From NCBI RefSeq assembly GCF_001610835.1, contig NZ_CP011270.1:7997256-8061255 (forward strand): 64,000 nt of DNA, in the 5' to 3' direction. Both the position numbers and the translations under genes were made by a program. Shown in pieces: positions 25,911 through 34,981 of this stretch. The notes beneath the pieces were generated by a model. The model had not been told where the DNA came from, did not search any database, and saw nothing but the letters and a program-made list of their open reading frames with translations. Positions within the stretch are counted from its first letter, which is position 1. The number at the start of each line of letters is the position of its first letter. The DNA is from Planctomyces sp. SH-PL14. Its GTDB lineage: Bacteria; Planctomycetota; Planctomycetia; Planctomycetales; Planctomycetaceae.

Positions 25911-26327
25911 ATGATCCCTCGTGATATTCACCAGCTGATTCGTGAATACTCGGCCGAGGTCGCGGAAGCGTTCCGGGAACTTCGCGCAACCTACCCGTCC
26001 GTCGAGATCCGGCCGTTGAATCGGACGATCCCCCGCCGGGGAACTCTGCCATCCGGGCGCACTTACTCGTTCCATGGAATCGGATGCCTCTTCGAATTGC
26101 AGGATGTGGTGGTCGACATGGACTTTGGTCCCGACGGTCGCATCGATGGATTTGACGCCTGGCGGCTGAACCTGTTTGCGGAGAGTCGCGATCAGCCCGA
26201 GTGGACCCTGGAGGCCCTTGGAAACGCCCTCGCAGAGCTTCTTCGCGATGGCAAAGTCGTGAGGCTGACCTCGGCCCTGGCGAGCCATCTCTACTTTCCC
26301 GCCAACGAGGAGTCCCCGTCTGTGTGA
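25911..26327 (+). CDS. DUF6896-like protein, possible immunity function
   Basis: A 138-residue protein from the ATG at 25911 (GGGAGAACGGG upstream). An N-terminal helix (QLIREYSAEVAEAFRELRAT) is followed by a compact domain: TYSFHGIGCLFELQDVVVDM, DFGPDGRIDGFDAWRLNLF, and a C-terminal helix. The HGIGC and DFGPDGRIDGFDAWRL blocks recall the DUF6896 family, members of which often lie among toxin-immunity genes. It sits between a TIGR02996 protein and an Imm10-like protein. The family name is from memory and moderately certain. Confidence 0.6.
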   Translation: MIPRDIHQLIREYSAEVAEAFRELRATYPSVEIRPLNRTIPRRGTLPSGRTYSFHGIGCLFELQDVVVDMDFGPDGRIDGFDAWRLNLFAESRDQPEWTLEALGNALAELLRDGKVVRLTSALASHLYFPANEESPSV

Positions 26328-26385
26328 TGCGCGGCCCCCGAAAACTGACAGCGAGCCTCGAGTTCTCCCTACAGAGCAACTCCAC

Positions 26386-26538
26386 ATGCTCCTCTTTGAT
26401 CCAGCGCAGGAGGCCGCCGACTTAGCAGACCGCGTCGTGCCCCTGCTGGACGGAGAAGAACGAGTTTGTCACGAGTGCGGGTGCGTTCCGCAGAACCTCC
26501 ACGCCCTCGACAAGACGTTCGGTGGCGGGAAACTATGA
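26386..26538 (+). CDS. Short ORF or gene remnant (50 residues)
   Basis: ATG at 26386 to TGA at 26536-26538 encodes MLLFDPAQEAADLADRVVPL, then LDGEERVCHECGCVPQNLHA and LDKTFGGGKL. The C-H-E-C-G-C cluster could bind metal. I do not recognise it. It may be a short gene in the accessory cluster or the piece of a longer decayed one; a further ATG at 26535 overlaps its stop but that frame soon ends. Confidence 0.3.
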   Translation: MLLFDPAQEAADLADRVVPLLDGEERVCHECGCVPQNLHALDKTFGGGKL

Positions 26539-26574
26539 ATCCCGAGACGGTCCAAGGCCTGGGAGACGATCGCA

Positions 26575-26961
26575 GTGCGGTTTACGGCATCCTGCATCAC
26601 CTGGCAGAACGAGGACGGCGTGGCCCTGCTGGGCTTCGCCGATGACGAGTTCAATACGACCCGGTACCTGCTGCTGCAGCGGACACTTGAGCCGGACCCG
26701 CAGGATTGCGGCCTCGGTCACGACCGCGTCTACATCGAACTGAACGACCAGTCGCGGTCGGCCTATGGCCAAGTCGAGGAAGTCCGGCTTCGAAAGCCGG
26801 GTGTGACGTTCCGGTTTGACCCGACGACCGCGGCGGCGGTTTCGAGCGGCGAGAGCGTCGCGATTGCGATCGATGTGACTGTGCGGAGACTCGAAGAGAT
26901 GGCCGAACAACTTCGCCTGCTGATCGGACAGGACCGGGTCCACGCGACGCTGAACGACTGA
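26575..26961 (+). CDS. Imm10-like immunity protein
   Basis: The 128-residue protein starts at a GTG (26575) and reads MRFTASCITWQNEDGVALLG, FADDEFNTTRYLLLQR, then HDRVYIELNDQSRSAYGQVE and a beta-rich end. The FADDEFNTT-x-YLLLQR and VYIELNDQ-x-x-S-x-YG blocks are those I associate with immunity family Imm10 of polymorphic toxin systems, which protects against a cognate secreted toxin. No toxin gene is adjacent, so it may be an orphan defending against neighbours' toxins. An ATG would need a frame change, so GTG is favoured. Confidence 0.6.
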   Translation: MRFTASCITWQNEDGVALLGFADDEFNTTRYLLLQRTLEPDPQDCGLGHDRVYIELNDQSRSAYGQVEEVRLRKPGVTFRFDPTTAAAVSSGESVAIAIDVTVRRLEEMAEQLRLLIGQDRVHATLND

Positions 26962-27160
26962 ACGCCCGCCTTCGCTCGGCGCAGTCTTTCCGTTCGTCCT
27001 CCGCTCGGGACGTTCATCAGGAGTTGCCGCTCTCCCTCGTTCCGAGGAACATGCCCGCACCAGATTGCGGCCCCCCGGGGCGCTGGCCCGTTTCCGAGCG
27101 GACGGCTCCGGACCGGACTGACTCCGTCTGCGTCCTTCCCCCTCTTGAGACCTCCGCCCC

Positions 27161-28012
27161 ATGAACACTCCGGGTTTTGTCGACGCCAGCGGGCATCCTC
27201 TGCTGCGGTCGTCGATTGTCGGTTTCCTTGATCTCATGGGCTTCTCCCAGGCGATCCAGAGCGCCGTTGTGCCCGCGGATGCGCAGCGGCTCGTGGATCG
27301 CATCGTCGGGGCCCTGAACGACGCCCGCGAGTACGTCCGGCGGAGCCTGGCCGGGGACTTCGCGACCCTGCCGGGCGGCTGGGCGGTCAAGTTCTTCAGC
27401 GACAACCTCGTCGTCGGCTATCCGTTCGAGGGACCGGACGCGGCCGTGATGGCGGCCCGGTTCATCATCGCCTGTTCCCAGCGGTATCAGCTGCGGATGG
27501 CGGTGAACGGGTTCTTCGTCCGCGGGGCCCTGACCGAGGGACCGCTGTGCCTGACGGACGACATCATCTTCGGCTCGGGGCTGCTGGAGTGCTATCACCT
27601 GGAATCGCGGACCTCGATCGTTCCGCGGGTGATCCTGGCGGAGCCGCTCCGGCGGCTGGTCGCCGGAGCCATGGAGCGGACGGAGGGCCCGCCGCACGGG
27701 TTCGGCACGTCGGTCTGTCGCGATATCGACGGGTGGTGGTTCGTGAACTACCTCGAGGCGGCCCGTGAAGAGGGGCGCGTCGACTGGTCGCTCATTGCCG
27801 CCCACAAGCAGGCGATCCTGGACTCCCTCGCCGGCGTCAAGCGGCACGACGTGCTGCCGAAGTACGGCTGGGCCTGCCGTTACCACAACATGTTCTGCCA
27901 CTGGCATCGCGATGCGGCCGGCTACTCCGACCAGTACCGGATCGAACGGGCGGACGAGTCCTCCGTGATCGACCGCATCGGCGAAGTCGCCGACCTGCGG
28001 GAGACCGTCTGA
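27161..28012 (+). CDS. Nucleotide-cyclase-fold protein
   Basis: A 283-residue soluble protein with a class III cyclase-like core. GFLDLMGFSQ (D24) matches the first metal-binding strand, VKFFSDNLVVGYP (K77, D81) the K-x-x-x-GD segment, and VRGALTEGPLC (R121-G127) the R-x-G-x-x-x-G segment; FGSGLLECYHLES then follows as in other such proteins. Both metal Asp residues are present, so synthesis of a cyclic nucleotide is possible, though substrate-specifying residues cannot be judged. It lies among immunity-type genes, with no effector protein next to it. The function is inference from motifs. Confidence 0.55.
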   Translation: MNTPGFVDASGHPLLRSSIVGFLDLMGFSQAIQSAVVPADAQRLVDRIVGALNDAREYVRRSLAGDFATLPGGWAVKFFSDNLVVGYPFEGPDAAVMAARFIIACSQRYQLRMAVNGFFVRGALTEGPLCLTDDIIFGSGLLECYHLESRTSIVPRVILAEPLRRLVAGAMERTEGPPHGFGTSVCRDIDGWWFVNYLEAAREEGRVDWSLIAAHKQAILDSLAGVKRHDVLPKYGWACRYHNMFCHWHRDAAGYSDQYRIERADESSVIDRIGEVADLRETV

Positions 28013-28033
28013 CCGCCTCCGCGCCGCGCTCGA

Positions 28034-28549
28034 TCAGTCCCAGTCCCGACAGCCGAGCCTGACGAAATCGAGCAGGGTCGGGAACGCCGTTTCCAGCTCG
28101 CCCAGCTCGTGATCGAGCTTGACCACCTCACCCGTCCGGAAGCCGGCGACGTCCTCCGCACAGACGCCGTACACATCGGCGAAGCCGTTCTCCTGGTAGA
28201 AGAAGACGACCTTCCGCAGGTCCGACTCGGGGGGAAGCGGGTTGCCGCACGTGCGGAAGTAGCGGGGGACGTGAACAGCCATGTGCTCTACGTCGAGGTA
28301 GGCGATGTCGGGATCGCTGGCGACGTCCGGATCATCGGCGTGACTGCGGCTCTCCTCGCTGGTGACCCACACCCCGTTGAACTCGGACAGCAGCTCCCGG
28401 ACCTCCCGCGGCAGCCGCTGGCCGAGTTCCGCTTCGGCGTGGTCGAGCTGCTCCTCGCTCGCCGGAGGGCCGAACGTGTACTCAAAGCCGAACTCGACGT
28501 CCAAAGGGGATGGCCGGCCGTGCTGGAACGCCTCTCGCCACTTTCCCAT
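28034..28549 (-). CDS. SMI1/KNR4 (SUKH) family protein
   Basis: A 171-residue protein with FGPPASEEQLDHAEAELGQR, LPREVRELLSEFNGVWVTSE, the classical SUKH opening (a helix, LPxxxxxLLxxFNG) and later beta strands (LRKVVFFYQENGFADVYGVC) ending in an acidic helix (LDHELGELETAFPTLLDFVR). SUKH proteins act as toxin antidotes or in cell-wall regulation. The ATG at 28549 is preferred; an in-frame ATG at 28624 would add 25 residues unlike the family. It converges on the cyclase-like gene with a 21-base gap. Confidence 0.8.
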   Translation of the reverse strand: MGKWREAFQHGRPSPLDVEFGFEYTFGPPASEEQLDHAEAELGQRLPREVRELLSEFNGVWVTSEESRSHADDPDVASDPDIAYLDVEHMAVHVPRYFRTCGNPLPPESDLRKVVFFYQENGFADVYGVCAEDVAGFRTGEVVKLDHELGELETAFPTLLDFVRLGCRDWD

Positions 28550-28807
28550 GTTCTGACCCCGTCTCGCCCCAGAAGCCCACCATCGATCAAAGGCATTTTC
28601 GATCACGGGACCGCTTGCCTGCAATGCCGCTGACGGCCGCGATCGTTCCTCGCCGAAGCGCCTCCGGCGGCCAGGGGGGTGTCTGGTTTTCCGGGGCCCG
28701 GGACCTCCGATCGACGAAGCGGATTCGCGGGCATCGATTGTGCATCGGGCCGCCGGGGAAGCTGCCGCCGCGCAGTGCTCGCGATGAAACTGCCCCTGGA
28801 GTCTCCG

Positions 28808-30985
28808 ATGGCCAAACGGTCTTCTCGTGGTGATTCGAGTTCCAAGTCCCGGAAGTCAGCCAAGATTGAGGACCTGGAGGGGGACGTCGAAGTGGGAACG
28901 GGGGAGCGTCTCACGAGCAACCAAGGGGTCCCGATCAATGACGATCACAACTCCCTGAAGGCGGGCGACCGCGGACCGACCCTGCTGGAAGATTTCCTGC
29001 TCCGGGAGAAGATCACGCACTTCGACCACGAGCGGATTCCCGAACGGGTGGTCCACGCCCGCGGCAGCGGAGCCCACGGCTACTTCGAACTCAGCGAGTC
29101 GCTGTCGGACTACAGCCGGGCCGCCTTCCTGCAGGAGCCCGGAAAGCGGACGCCGGTCTTCGTGCGGTTCTCGACGGTCGCCGGGTCCCGTGGATCGAGC
29201 GATCTGGCCCGCGACGTCCGGGGCTTCGCGATCAAGTTCTATACGGAGGAGGGGAACTTCGACCTCGTCGGGAACAACATGCCGGTGTTCTTCATCCAGG
29301 ACGCGATGAAGTTCCCCGACCTGATCCACGCGGTGAAGCCCGAGCCGCACAACGAGATCCCGCAGGCGGCGAGCGCTCACGACACGTTCTGGGACTTCAT
29401 CTCCCTGACCCCGGAATCGGCCCACATGATCATGTGGGTCATGTCGGACCGGGCCATTCCCCGCAGCCTGCGGATGATGGAGGGCTTCGGCGTCCATACC
29501 TTCCGGCTGGTGAACGCCGACGGGAAGTCGCACTTCGTCAAGTGGCACCTCAAGCCGGCCCTGGGGCTCAAGTCGGTCCTGTGGGACGAGGCCCTGCGGA
29601 TCTCCGGGGCCGACCCCGATTTTCACCGCCGCGACCTGTGGGAAGCGATCGAGACCGGGAACTTTCCCGAGTGGGAGGTGGGGATCCAGATCGTCCCTGA
29701 AGAAGACGAGCGGAAGTTCGACTTCGACCTCCTCGACCCGACGAAGATCATCCCCGAGGAGCTGGTCCCGGTGACGCCGATCGGGAAGCTCGTCCTGGAC
29801 CGGAACCCGGACAACTTCTTTGCCGAGGTGGAACAGGTCGCGTTCCATATCGGGCACGTCGTGCCGGGGATCGACTTCACGAACGACCCGCTCCTGCAGG
29901 GGCGGCTCTTCTCCTACACGGACACGCAGCTCATCCGGCTCGGCGGCCCCAACTTCCATGAGATCCCGATCAACCGCCCGATCGCCCCGCTGCACAACAA
30001 CCAACGGGATGGCGTCATGCGGCAGATGATCAACCGCGGCCGGACCGCCTACGACCCGAACACGCTGGCCGACGGGGCCCCGCGGCAGGCGACCGCGGCG
30101 GAAGGGGGCTTTACCTCGTACCCCGAGCGGATCGCCGCGGCGAAGGTCCGGGCCCGCAGCCCGAGCTTCACCGACCACTTCACACAGGCGGCGATGTTCT
30201 TCCACAGCCAGTCGGAGATCGAGCAGCGACACATCGTCAACGCCCTGCGGTTCGAGCTCGGCAAGTGCGAGAGCGAGGCGGTCCGGACGCGGATGGTCTA
30301 CGTCCTGTCGCAGATCGACGACGGCCTGGCGAACGACGTCGCGACCGGCCTGGGGCTCAAGGTCCCGAAGAAGATCGACGGCCCGCTGAACGCCAACGTC
30401 GGGGCCGACACCGACCCCCGGCGGCTCCAGCCGAAGAAGTTCACCGGCACCCCGCACGACTCGCCACCGCTCAGCATCGTTCGCTCGGCCAAGCCGGGAA
30501 TGGAGACCGCCAAGGTCGCGATCCTCGTCGCCGACGGTTTCGAAGCGGCGGACGTTCAGGCGCTCCGCCAGGCGATCGAGTCCGCGGGGGGGATGGCCAA
30601 GATCGTCGCGCCGCACGGCGGGACGGTGGCGAGCGCCGAGGGGGACGCGCTTCCGGTCGATTTCAGCCTGCCGACCGTCGCGTCGGTCCTGTTCGACGCC
30701 GTCTGCGTTGCGGGGGGAGAGAACACGGTGGCCGTCCTGGGGGCGGATAACCGCGCGGTCGAGTTCGTCGAGGAGGCGTTCAAGCACTGCAAGGCAATCG
30801 CGGCCGTGGGGACCGGCGTGGAGTTCCTGAACGGGACGCGAGTGCAGAAGGGGATCGAGGGGGGTGACCCGGCGGTCGTGACCGGTTCCGAGGGAGCGGC
30901 GAAGAAGGTGGCGAAGGGGTTCGTCGAACAGGCGAGCCAGCACCGGAATTGGGACCGGGAACTCCAGACCCTGCCGAACGGGTAA
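28808..30985 (+). CDS. katE: Large-subunit (HPII type) heme catalase
   Basis: A 725-residue catalase that disproportionates hydrogen peroxide. The distal His is H83 in [14 protein letters not shown], the proximal heme Tyr is Y370 in [19 protein letters not shown], and [18 protein letters not shown] is conserved. The C-terminal 150 residues ([20 protein letters not shown] ...) form the DJ-1/PfpI-like flavodoxin-fold domain typical of clade 2, large-subunit catalases such as E. coli KatE. Start at ATG 28808, with GGAG 8 bases upstream; an ATG at 28784 is possible. It heads a co-directional row of six genes and the next gene begins 10 bases after its stop. Confidence 0.95.
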   Translation: MAKRSSRGDSSSKSRKSAKIEDLEGDVEVGTGERLTSNQGVPINDDHNSLKAGDRGPTLLEDFLLREKITHFDHERIPERVVHARGSGAHGYFELSESLSDYSRAAFLQEPGKRTPVFVRFSTVAGSRGSSDLARDVRGFAIKFYTEEGNFDLVGNNMPVFFIQDAMKFPDLIHAVKPEPHNEIPQAASAHDTFWDFISLTPESAHMIMWVMSDRAIPRSLRMMEGFGVHTFRLVNADGKSHFVKWHLKPALGLKSVLWDEALRISGADPDFHRRDLWEAIETGNFPEWEVGIQIVPEEDERKFDFDLLDPTKIIPEELVPVTPIGKLVLDRNPDNFFAEVEQVAFHIGHVVPGIDFTNDPLLQGRLFSYTDTQLIRLGGPNFHEIPINRPIAPLHNNQRDGVMRQMINRGRTAYDPNTLADGAPRQATAAEGGFTSYPERIAAAKVRARSPSFTDHFTQAAMFFHSQSEIEQRHIVNALRFELGKCESEAVRTRMVYVLSQIDDGLANDVATGLGLKVPKKIDGPLNANVGADTDPRRLQPKKFTGTPHDSPPLSIVRSAKPGMETAKVAILVADGFEAADVQALRQAIESAGGMAKIVAPHGGTVASAEGDALPVDFSLPTVASVLFDAVCVAGGENTVAVLGADNRAVEFVEEAFKHCKAIAAVGTGVEFLNGTRVQKGIEGGDPAVVTGSEGAAKKVAKGFVEQASQHRNWDRELQTLPNG

Positions 30986-30995
30986 CCGGCCAGCC

Positions 30996-31247
30996 ATGCC
31001 ATCCCTCGACTGGATCCAGTGGCCGGCGATGTTGAGTACCGCCTCGGGAGCGTATCTGACGGCGTCGACCTCAGGTCGCCGACGGGCGATCGGCTTCTGG
31101 ATCTTCCTCTTGAGCAATGTCCTGTGGGCCGTCTGGGGCTGGGCGATGTCGGCCCCGGCCACGGTCTGCCTGCAGGTCATCCTGGCGGTGCTCAACGTCC
31201 GCGGGGCGGGAAAGAGCGAGGACGAGGAGGTCGAGGGGAAGTCGTGA
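30996..31247 (+). CDS. Small two-helix membrane protein
   Basis: An 83-residue protein with a signal-like first segment (WPAMLSTASGAYLTAS), the hydrophobic RRAIGFWIFLLSNVLWAVWG and a third stretch (ATVCLQVILAVLNVRG), ending in an acidic tail. The pattern (LLSNVLWAVWG) is like the YgjV/SemiSWEET-type small membrane proteins. It begins 10 bases after katE, so they are likely co-transcribed. Function is unknown; a role in stress-related membrane homeostasis is only inferred from the neighbours. Confidence 0.65.
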   Translation: MPSLDWIQWPAMLSTASGAYLTASTSGRRRAIGFWIFLLSNVLWAVWGWAMSAPATVCLQVILAVLNVRGAGKSEDEEVEGKS

Positions 31248-31355
31248 CGCACGGCCTCCGCGGGCGGCCGCGCGGGGAACGGGACATGCTGCGGTCCGGG
31301 AACCGGTGCCGCGGAGAGGACGGTCCGGCGGTCACCGGTTTCCAGGAGCGCTCGA

Positions 31356-32528
31356 ATGAAAGCTTTGTGCTGGCACGGAAAGAACGACGTTCGAATCGAC
31401 ACGGTTCCCGACCCCCGGATCGAGAACCCTCGCGACGCGATCATCCGCGTGACGGCGACCGCCATCTGCGGAAGCGATCTGCACCTGCTGGACGGCTACA
31501 TGCCGACGATGGAATCGGGCGACATCCTGGGCCACGAGTTCATGGGGGAGGTCGTCGAAGTCGGCCCCGGCGTGCCGAACCTCCGCACGGGAGACCGGGT
31601 CGTGGTCCCCTTCACGATGGCCTGCGGAAGCTGCTTCTTCTGCCAGCGAGAGCTCTATTCCTGCTGCGACAACTCCAATCCGAACGCCAGGCTGGCCGAG
31701 AAGGCGATGGGGCACTCGCCCAGCGGCCTCTTCGGATACTCGCACATGCTCGGAGGTTTCGCCGGCGGCCAGGCAGAATACGTCCGCGTCCCGTTTGCCG
31801 ACGTCGGCCCCTGGAAGGTCCCGCTGGGTATCCCCGATGAGAAGGTGCTGTTCCTGAGCGATATCTTTCCGACCGGCTACATGGCGGCCGAGAACGCCGA
31901 GATCGAACCGGGCGACACGGTCGCCGTCTGGGGATGCGGCCCGGTCGGCCAGTTCTGCATCCGCAGCGCCTGGATGCTGGGCGCCCAGCGCGTCATCGCC
32001 ATCGATCGCGTTCCGGAGCGGCTGCGTCTGGCGGAAACCTTCGGCCGGGCGGAGACGATCGATTTCTCCAAGGTGAGCGTCTACGACACGCTGCAGGAGC
32101 TGACCGGGGGCCGCGGGCCGGATCGCTGCATCGACGCGGTCGGAGCCGAGGCGCACGCCTGGGGGACCTTCGACTCCGTCGTCGACGCGGCGAAGGCCAA
32201 AGTCGGCCTGGGGACCGACCGGCCGCACGTCGTTCGAGAGGCGATGATGTGCTGCCGGAAGGGGGGGACGATCTCGATGCCGGGAGTCTATCTCGGCTTC
32301 CTGGACAAGATCCCGTTCGGCGCCTTCGTGAATAAGGGGCTGACGCTGAAGACGGGACAGACGCACGTGCACCGCTACTTCAAGCCCCTCATGGAACGGA
32401 TCGAGAGCGGCGAGATCGATCCGTCCGAGATCATCACGCACCGCGCCCGGCTCGCCGAGGCGCCGGAGCTCTATCGCAAGTTCCGCGACAAGACGGACGG
32501 CTGCATCAAGGTCGTCATGACGCCGTGA
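31356..32528 (+). CDS. Zinc-dependent alcohol dehydrogenase (MDR), formaldehyde dehydrogenase-like
   Basis: A 390-residue medium-chain dehydrogenase. Catalytic zinc ligands are in [13 protein letters not shown] and [16 protein letters not shown]; four Cys of the structural zinc lie in [16 protein letters not shown]; the NAD motif is [14 protein letters not shown]. The insert after the Cys cluster ([20 protein letters not shown]) and [12 protein letters not shown] place it near the glutathione-independent formaldehyde dehydrogenase group. It probably oxidises small alcohols or aldehydes in the cytoplasm. It is the third gene of the catalase cluster. Confidence 0.9.
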   Translation: MKALCWHGKNDVRIDTVPDPRIENPRDAIIRVTATAICGSDLHLLDGYMPTMESGDILGHEFMGEVVEVGPGVPNLRTGDRVVVPFTMACGSCFFCQRELYSCCDNSNPNARLAEKAMGHSPSGLFGYSHMLGGFAGGQAEYVRVPFADVGPWKVPLGIPDEKVLFLSDIFPTGYMAAENAEIEPGDTVAVWGCGPVGQFCIRSAWMLGAQRVIAIDRVPERLRLAETFGRAETIDFSKVSVYDTLQELTGGRGPDRCIDAVGAEAHAWGTFDSVVDAAKAKVGLGTDRPHVVREAMMCCRKGGTISMPGVYLGFLDKIPFGAFVNKGLTLKTGQTHVHRYFKPLMERIESGEIDPSEIITHRARLAEAPELYRKFRDKTDGCIKVVMTP

Positions 32529-32584
32529 TCGCGGAGGCGGTCCCGACCCGCGGAAAGCGACCACCCTCGACCAGGAGAAACGCT

Positions 32585-33178
32585 TTGTCCCAGGACTCTC
32601 TCTCGAACGCTTTGGCGGGGGCCGCGGCCGGAGTGGCCGCCACCCTTCCGATGACCGCCGCCATCGCGGTGTGCCAGAGCCGCTTGCCTCTGTCGGACCA
32701 GTTCGCCGCCCCGCCGCCGCACCAGGTCGCGATGGACATGGCCCGGGCGGTGGGCCTCCACTCCCGGCTGGACCTCGACGACCGGGTTCTGCTCACGATC
32801 GCCTCCCACTTCGGATACGGGGCCGCGGCCGGGATGCTGTACGGGGCTCTGGCTGAGGAGGAGGACTCCTCGCCCGTCCTGCGAGGGATCGGCTTCGGCT
32901 GTGCGGTCTGGGGAGGAAGCTACCTGGGCTGGCTTCCCGCCGCGGGTTTCCGCGCCGCGGCACACCGCATGTCACTGCGACGCAACCTGATGATGTTCGC
33001 GGCGCACGTCGTCTGGGGAGCGACCCTGGGAGCCCTGTTCTCCCGCCGTCCCCGGAGGAATCGCCGGGACTCGCCGACGGTCGCGTCGGACTGGCGGCCA
33101 TGGGCCGCCCCGCCGGAAGCGAGCGCCGCCGGCGGGAGCAGCGGTGGCGGGCGAGACTTACAAGGAAGGTCACCGTGA
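32585..33178 (+). CDS. Integral membrane protein, DUF1440/DUF6789-like
   Basis: A 197-residue protein with four hydrophobic segments: LAGAAAGVAATLPMTAAIAV, HFGYGAAAGMLYGAL, IGFGCAVWGGSYLGWLPAAG and LMMFAAHVVWGATLGALFS. The small-residue-rich segments and spacing resemble DUF1440/DUF6789 family membrane proteins of unknown function. Start chosen at TTG 32585 (AGGAGA about 10 bases upstream); the frame is open to 32525. Its TGA overlaps the next GTG (GTGA), indicating translational coupling with the SDR gene. Confidence 0.7.
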   Translation: MSQDSLSNALAGAAAGVAATLPMTAAIAVCQSRLPLSDQFAAPPPHQVAMDMARAVGLHSRLDLDDRVLLTIASHFGYGAAAGMLYGALAEEEDSSPVLRGIGFGCAVWGGSYLGWLPAAGFRAAAHRMSLRRNLMMFAAHVVWGATLGALFSRRPRRNRRDSPTVASDWRPWAAPPEASAAGGSSGGGRDLQGRSP

Positions 33179-34794
33179 AGGTCCTGGTCACCGGCGGAAC
33201 GGGCGTGATCGGCCGCGGGCTGATTCCAGCGTTGTTGAAGGCGGGACACGACGTGAGCCTGCTGTCGCGCCACGCCTCCCGGGAGTGCGCGGAATGGCCC
33301 GCTCCGATCCGCGGTCTGGACGCGGACATCGCCGAGCGGGACTCGCTCCGCGGGACGCTGGAGGGGATCGACTGCGTGGTCCACGTGGCGGGTATCATCG
33401 CCGAGGAGCCCCCCGGGCGAACCTACGAGCGGATCCATGTGGAGGGGACGCGGCACCTCGTCGAAGAGGCCGAACGGGCCGGCGTCCGGCGGCTGATCGC
33501 CGTCTCGTCCCTGGGAGCGGACCGGGGCCGTTCTCCCTACCACGTTTCCAAGCGGCAGGCCGAAGAGGAGGTCCGCCGGTTCTCGCGAGAGTGGGTCATC
33601 GTCCGCCCCGGGAACGTCTACGGTCCGGGCGACGATGTCTTCTGCCGCTTCCTGCGGATGGTCCGGGCCTATCCCGCGGTGCCGCAGGTCGGACGGGGGA
33701 ACCAGCGGTTCCAGCCGATCTGGTTTGAAGATCTCGGCGTGGCGCTGACCCGATGCGTCGCAGACGGGACGGTGGCGGGAAAGACGCTGGAGCTGGCGGG
33801 GGACGAGATCCTGACTCCGCACAAGCTCCTGGAGCACTTTCAGAACCTGACGCGGCGGCCTGTCCCCGCGATCTGGCTCCCTGCGTTCTTCATCCGGCTC
33901 GGGCAGCGTCTGCTCGACGCGCTGCAGACGGTCCTGCGATGGATCGGCCTGCGGACCTCCGTCGCTCCGCCGATCAACGAGTCGCAGCTGACGATGCTCC
34001 TCGAGGAGAACCTCGTCCGGAGGCCGGAGGGCCCGCGGCTCGCCGACCTGCTCGATCGGCCTCCCACTCCGGTCCAGGAAGGGCTGCGGCGACTCGTCGA
34101 CGAACTGCCGGAGCTTCCCCCTTCCCGCGGCGTCGGCTCGCTGCAGAACAAGGTCTTCTGGGCCGATCTGGACGGTGTTCGCCCGGAGGAGGCGGTGGAG
34201 CGGTTCCGCAGGGACGTCGCGGAGATCATGCCGATCGACTTCTGCGCGGAGCCAGGGGCGTCGGACCTGGTGGCTCCGGGACAGACCTTCACCGCCCACC
34301 TGCCGGTCCGCGGCCACATCCAGATCCGCGTGGAGGTCAACGAGTCGACGGAGATTGTCTTCATGACCGTGGAAGGGCATCCGCTGGCAGGGATTGTTCG
34401 ATTCTCGGCAGGCCCGCAACCCGCCGGGAGTCCCGGGACCAGGCCGGACGCAGCCTTGCCCACGCGGTTCCAGATCGAGGTCTTCGCCAAGGCCGGAAGT
34501 CTTCCCGACTGGCTGGCGGAGCAGACCTTCGCCTGGGTCCTGCAGAATCAGATGTGGAAGGGAGTCCTGAAGCGGCTCGTGAAGGCGATCGGACAACCGG
34601 ACGCGGCGATTCGGATGACCTCCCACGTGCTGGAGGGAGAGCGGGCGCAGGAGATCGAACGTCAGGCGGACGAACTCCTTGCCCGACGCCAGCGAGAGGA
34701 ACGGGCCAAGCTCCTCGAATCCGACGGGCCGGACCATGTCGAACGAGCCCACCGCCCCTGCCCCCTCGTCCCGAAGGAGGGGCCGGCGGAGTAG
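33175..34794 (+). CDS. Atypical SDR (NDUFA9-like) with C-terminal lipid-binding-like domain
   Basis: A 539-residue protein. The first 290 residues are an atypical short-chain dehydrogenase: VLVTGGTGVIGRGLIPALLK, VVHVAGIIAE, YHVSKRQAEEEVR and RPGNVYGPGDDVF, close to complex I NDUFA9 relatives and NmrA-type proteins. A basic helical linker follows (IRLGQRLLDALQTVLRWIGL). The C-terminal 200 residues (GHIQIRVEVNESTEIVFMTV, EGHPLAGIVRFSAG, WVLQNQMWKGVLKRLVKAIG) look like a ligand-binding domain related in style to DUF1990. Start at GTG 33175, with AAGGAAGG upstream. Confidence 0.8.
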   Translation: MKVLVTGGTGVIGRGLIPALLKAGHDVSLLSRHASRECAEWPAPIRGLDADIAERDSLRGTLEGIDCVVHVAGIIAEEPPGRTYERIHVEGTRHLVEEAERAGVRRLIAVSSLGADRGRSPYHVSKRQAEEEVRRFSREWVIVRPGNVYGPGDDVFCRFLRMVRAYPAVPQVGRGNQRFQPIWFEDLGVALTRCVADGTVAGKTLELAGDEILTPHKLLEHFQNLTRRPVPAIWLPAFFIRLGQRLLDALQTVLRWIGLRTSVAPPINESQLTMLLEENLVRRPEGPRLADLLDRPPTPVQEGLRRLVDELPELPPSRGVGSLQNKVFWADLDGVRPEEAVERFRRDVAEIMPIDFCAEPGASDLVAPGQTFTAHLPVRGHIQIRVEVNESTEIVFMTVEGHPLAGIVRFSAGPQPAGSPGTRPDAALPTRFQIEVFAKAGSLPDWLAEQTFAWVLQNQMWKGVLKRLVKAIGQPDAAIRMTSHVLEGERAQEIERQADELLARRQREERAKLLESDGPDHVERAHRPCPLVPKEGPAE

Positions 34795-34981
34795 AGGCGT
34801 CTGCGGCGGGTAGCATCCCCGCGGCCCCGCACGGCCAAGCCGCTGCACCGCGGTGGCGGCAAGCGGCCCGGTCCGATCTGCGGTTAGGGAGCGACCGGTT
34901 CTGCGGATAGCATGCCGCGAGGGGGTGGGAACTCCTTCCGGAACGGAAGCCCGGGCTTGGCCTGCGGCGGGATGAGGCGGC

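Noticed and set aside
28856-31465. 869-codon minus-strand open frame over katE
   Set aside because: Antisense shadow of the catalase gene, which has intact heme-binding residues.
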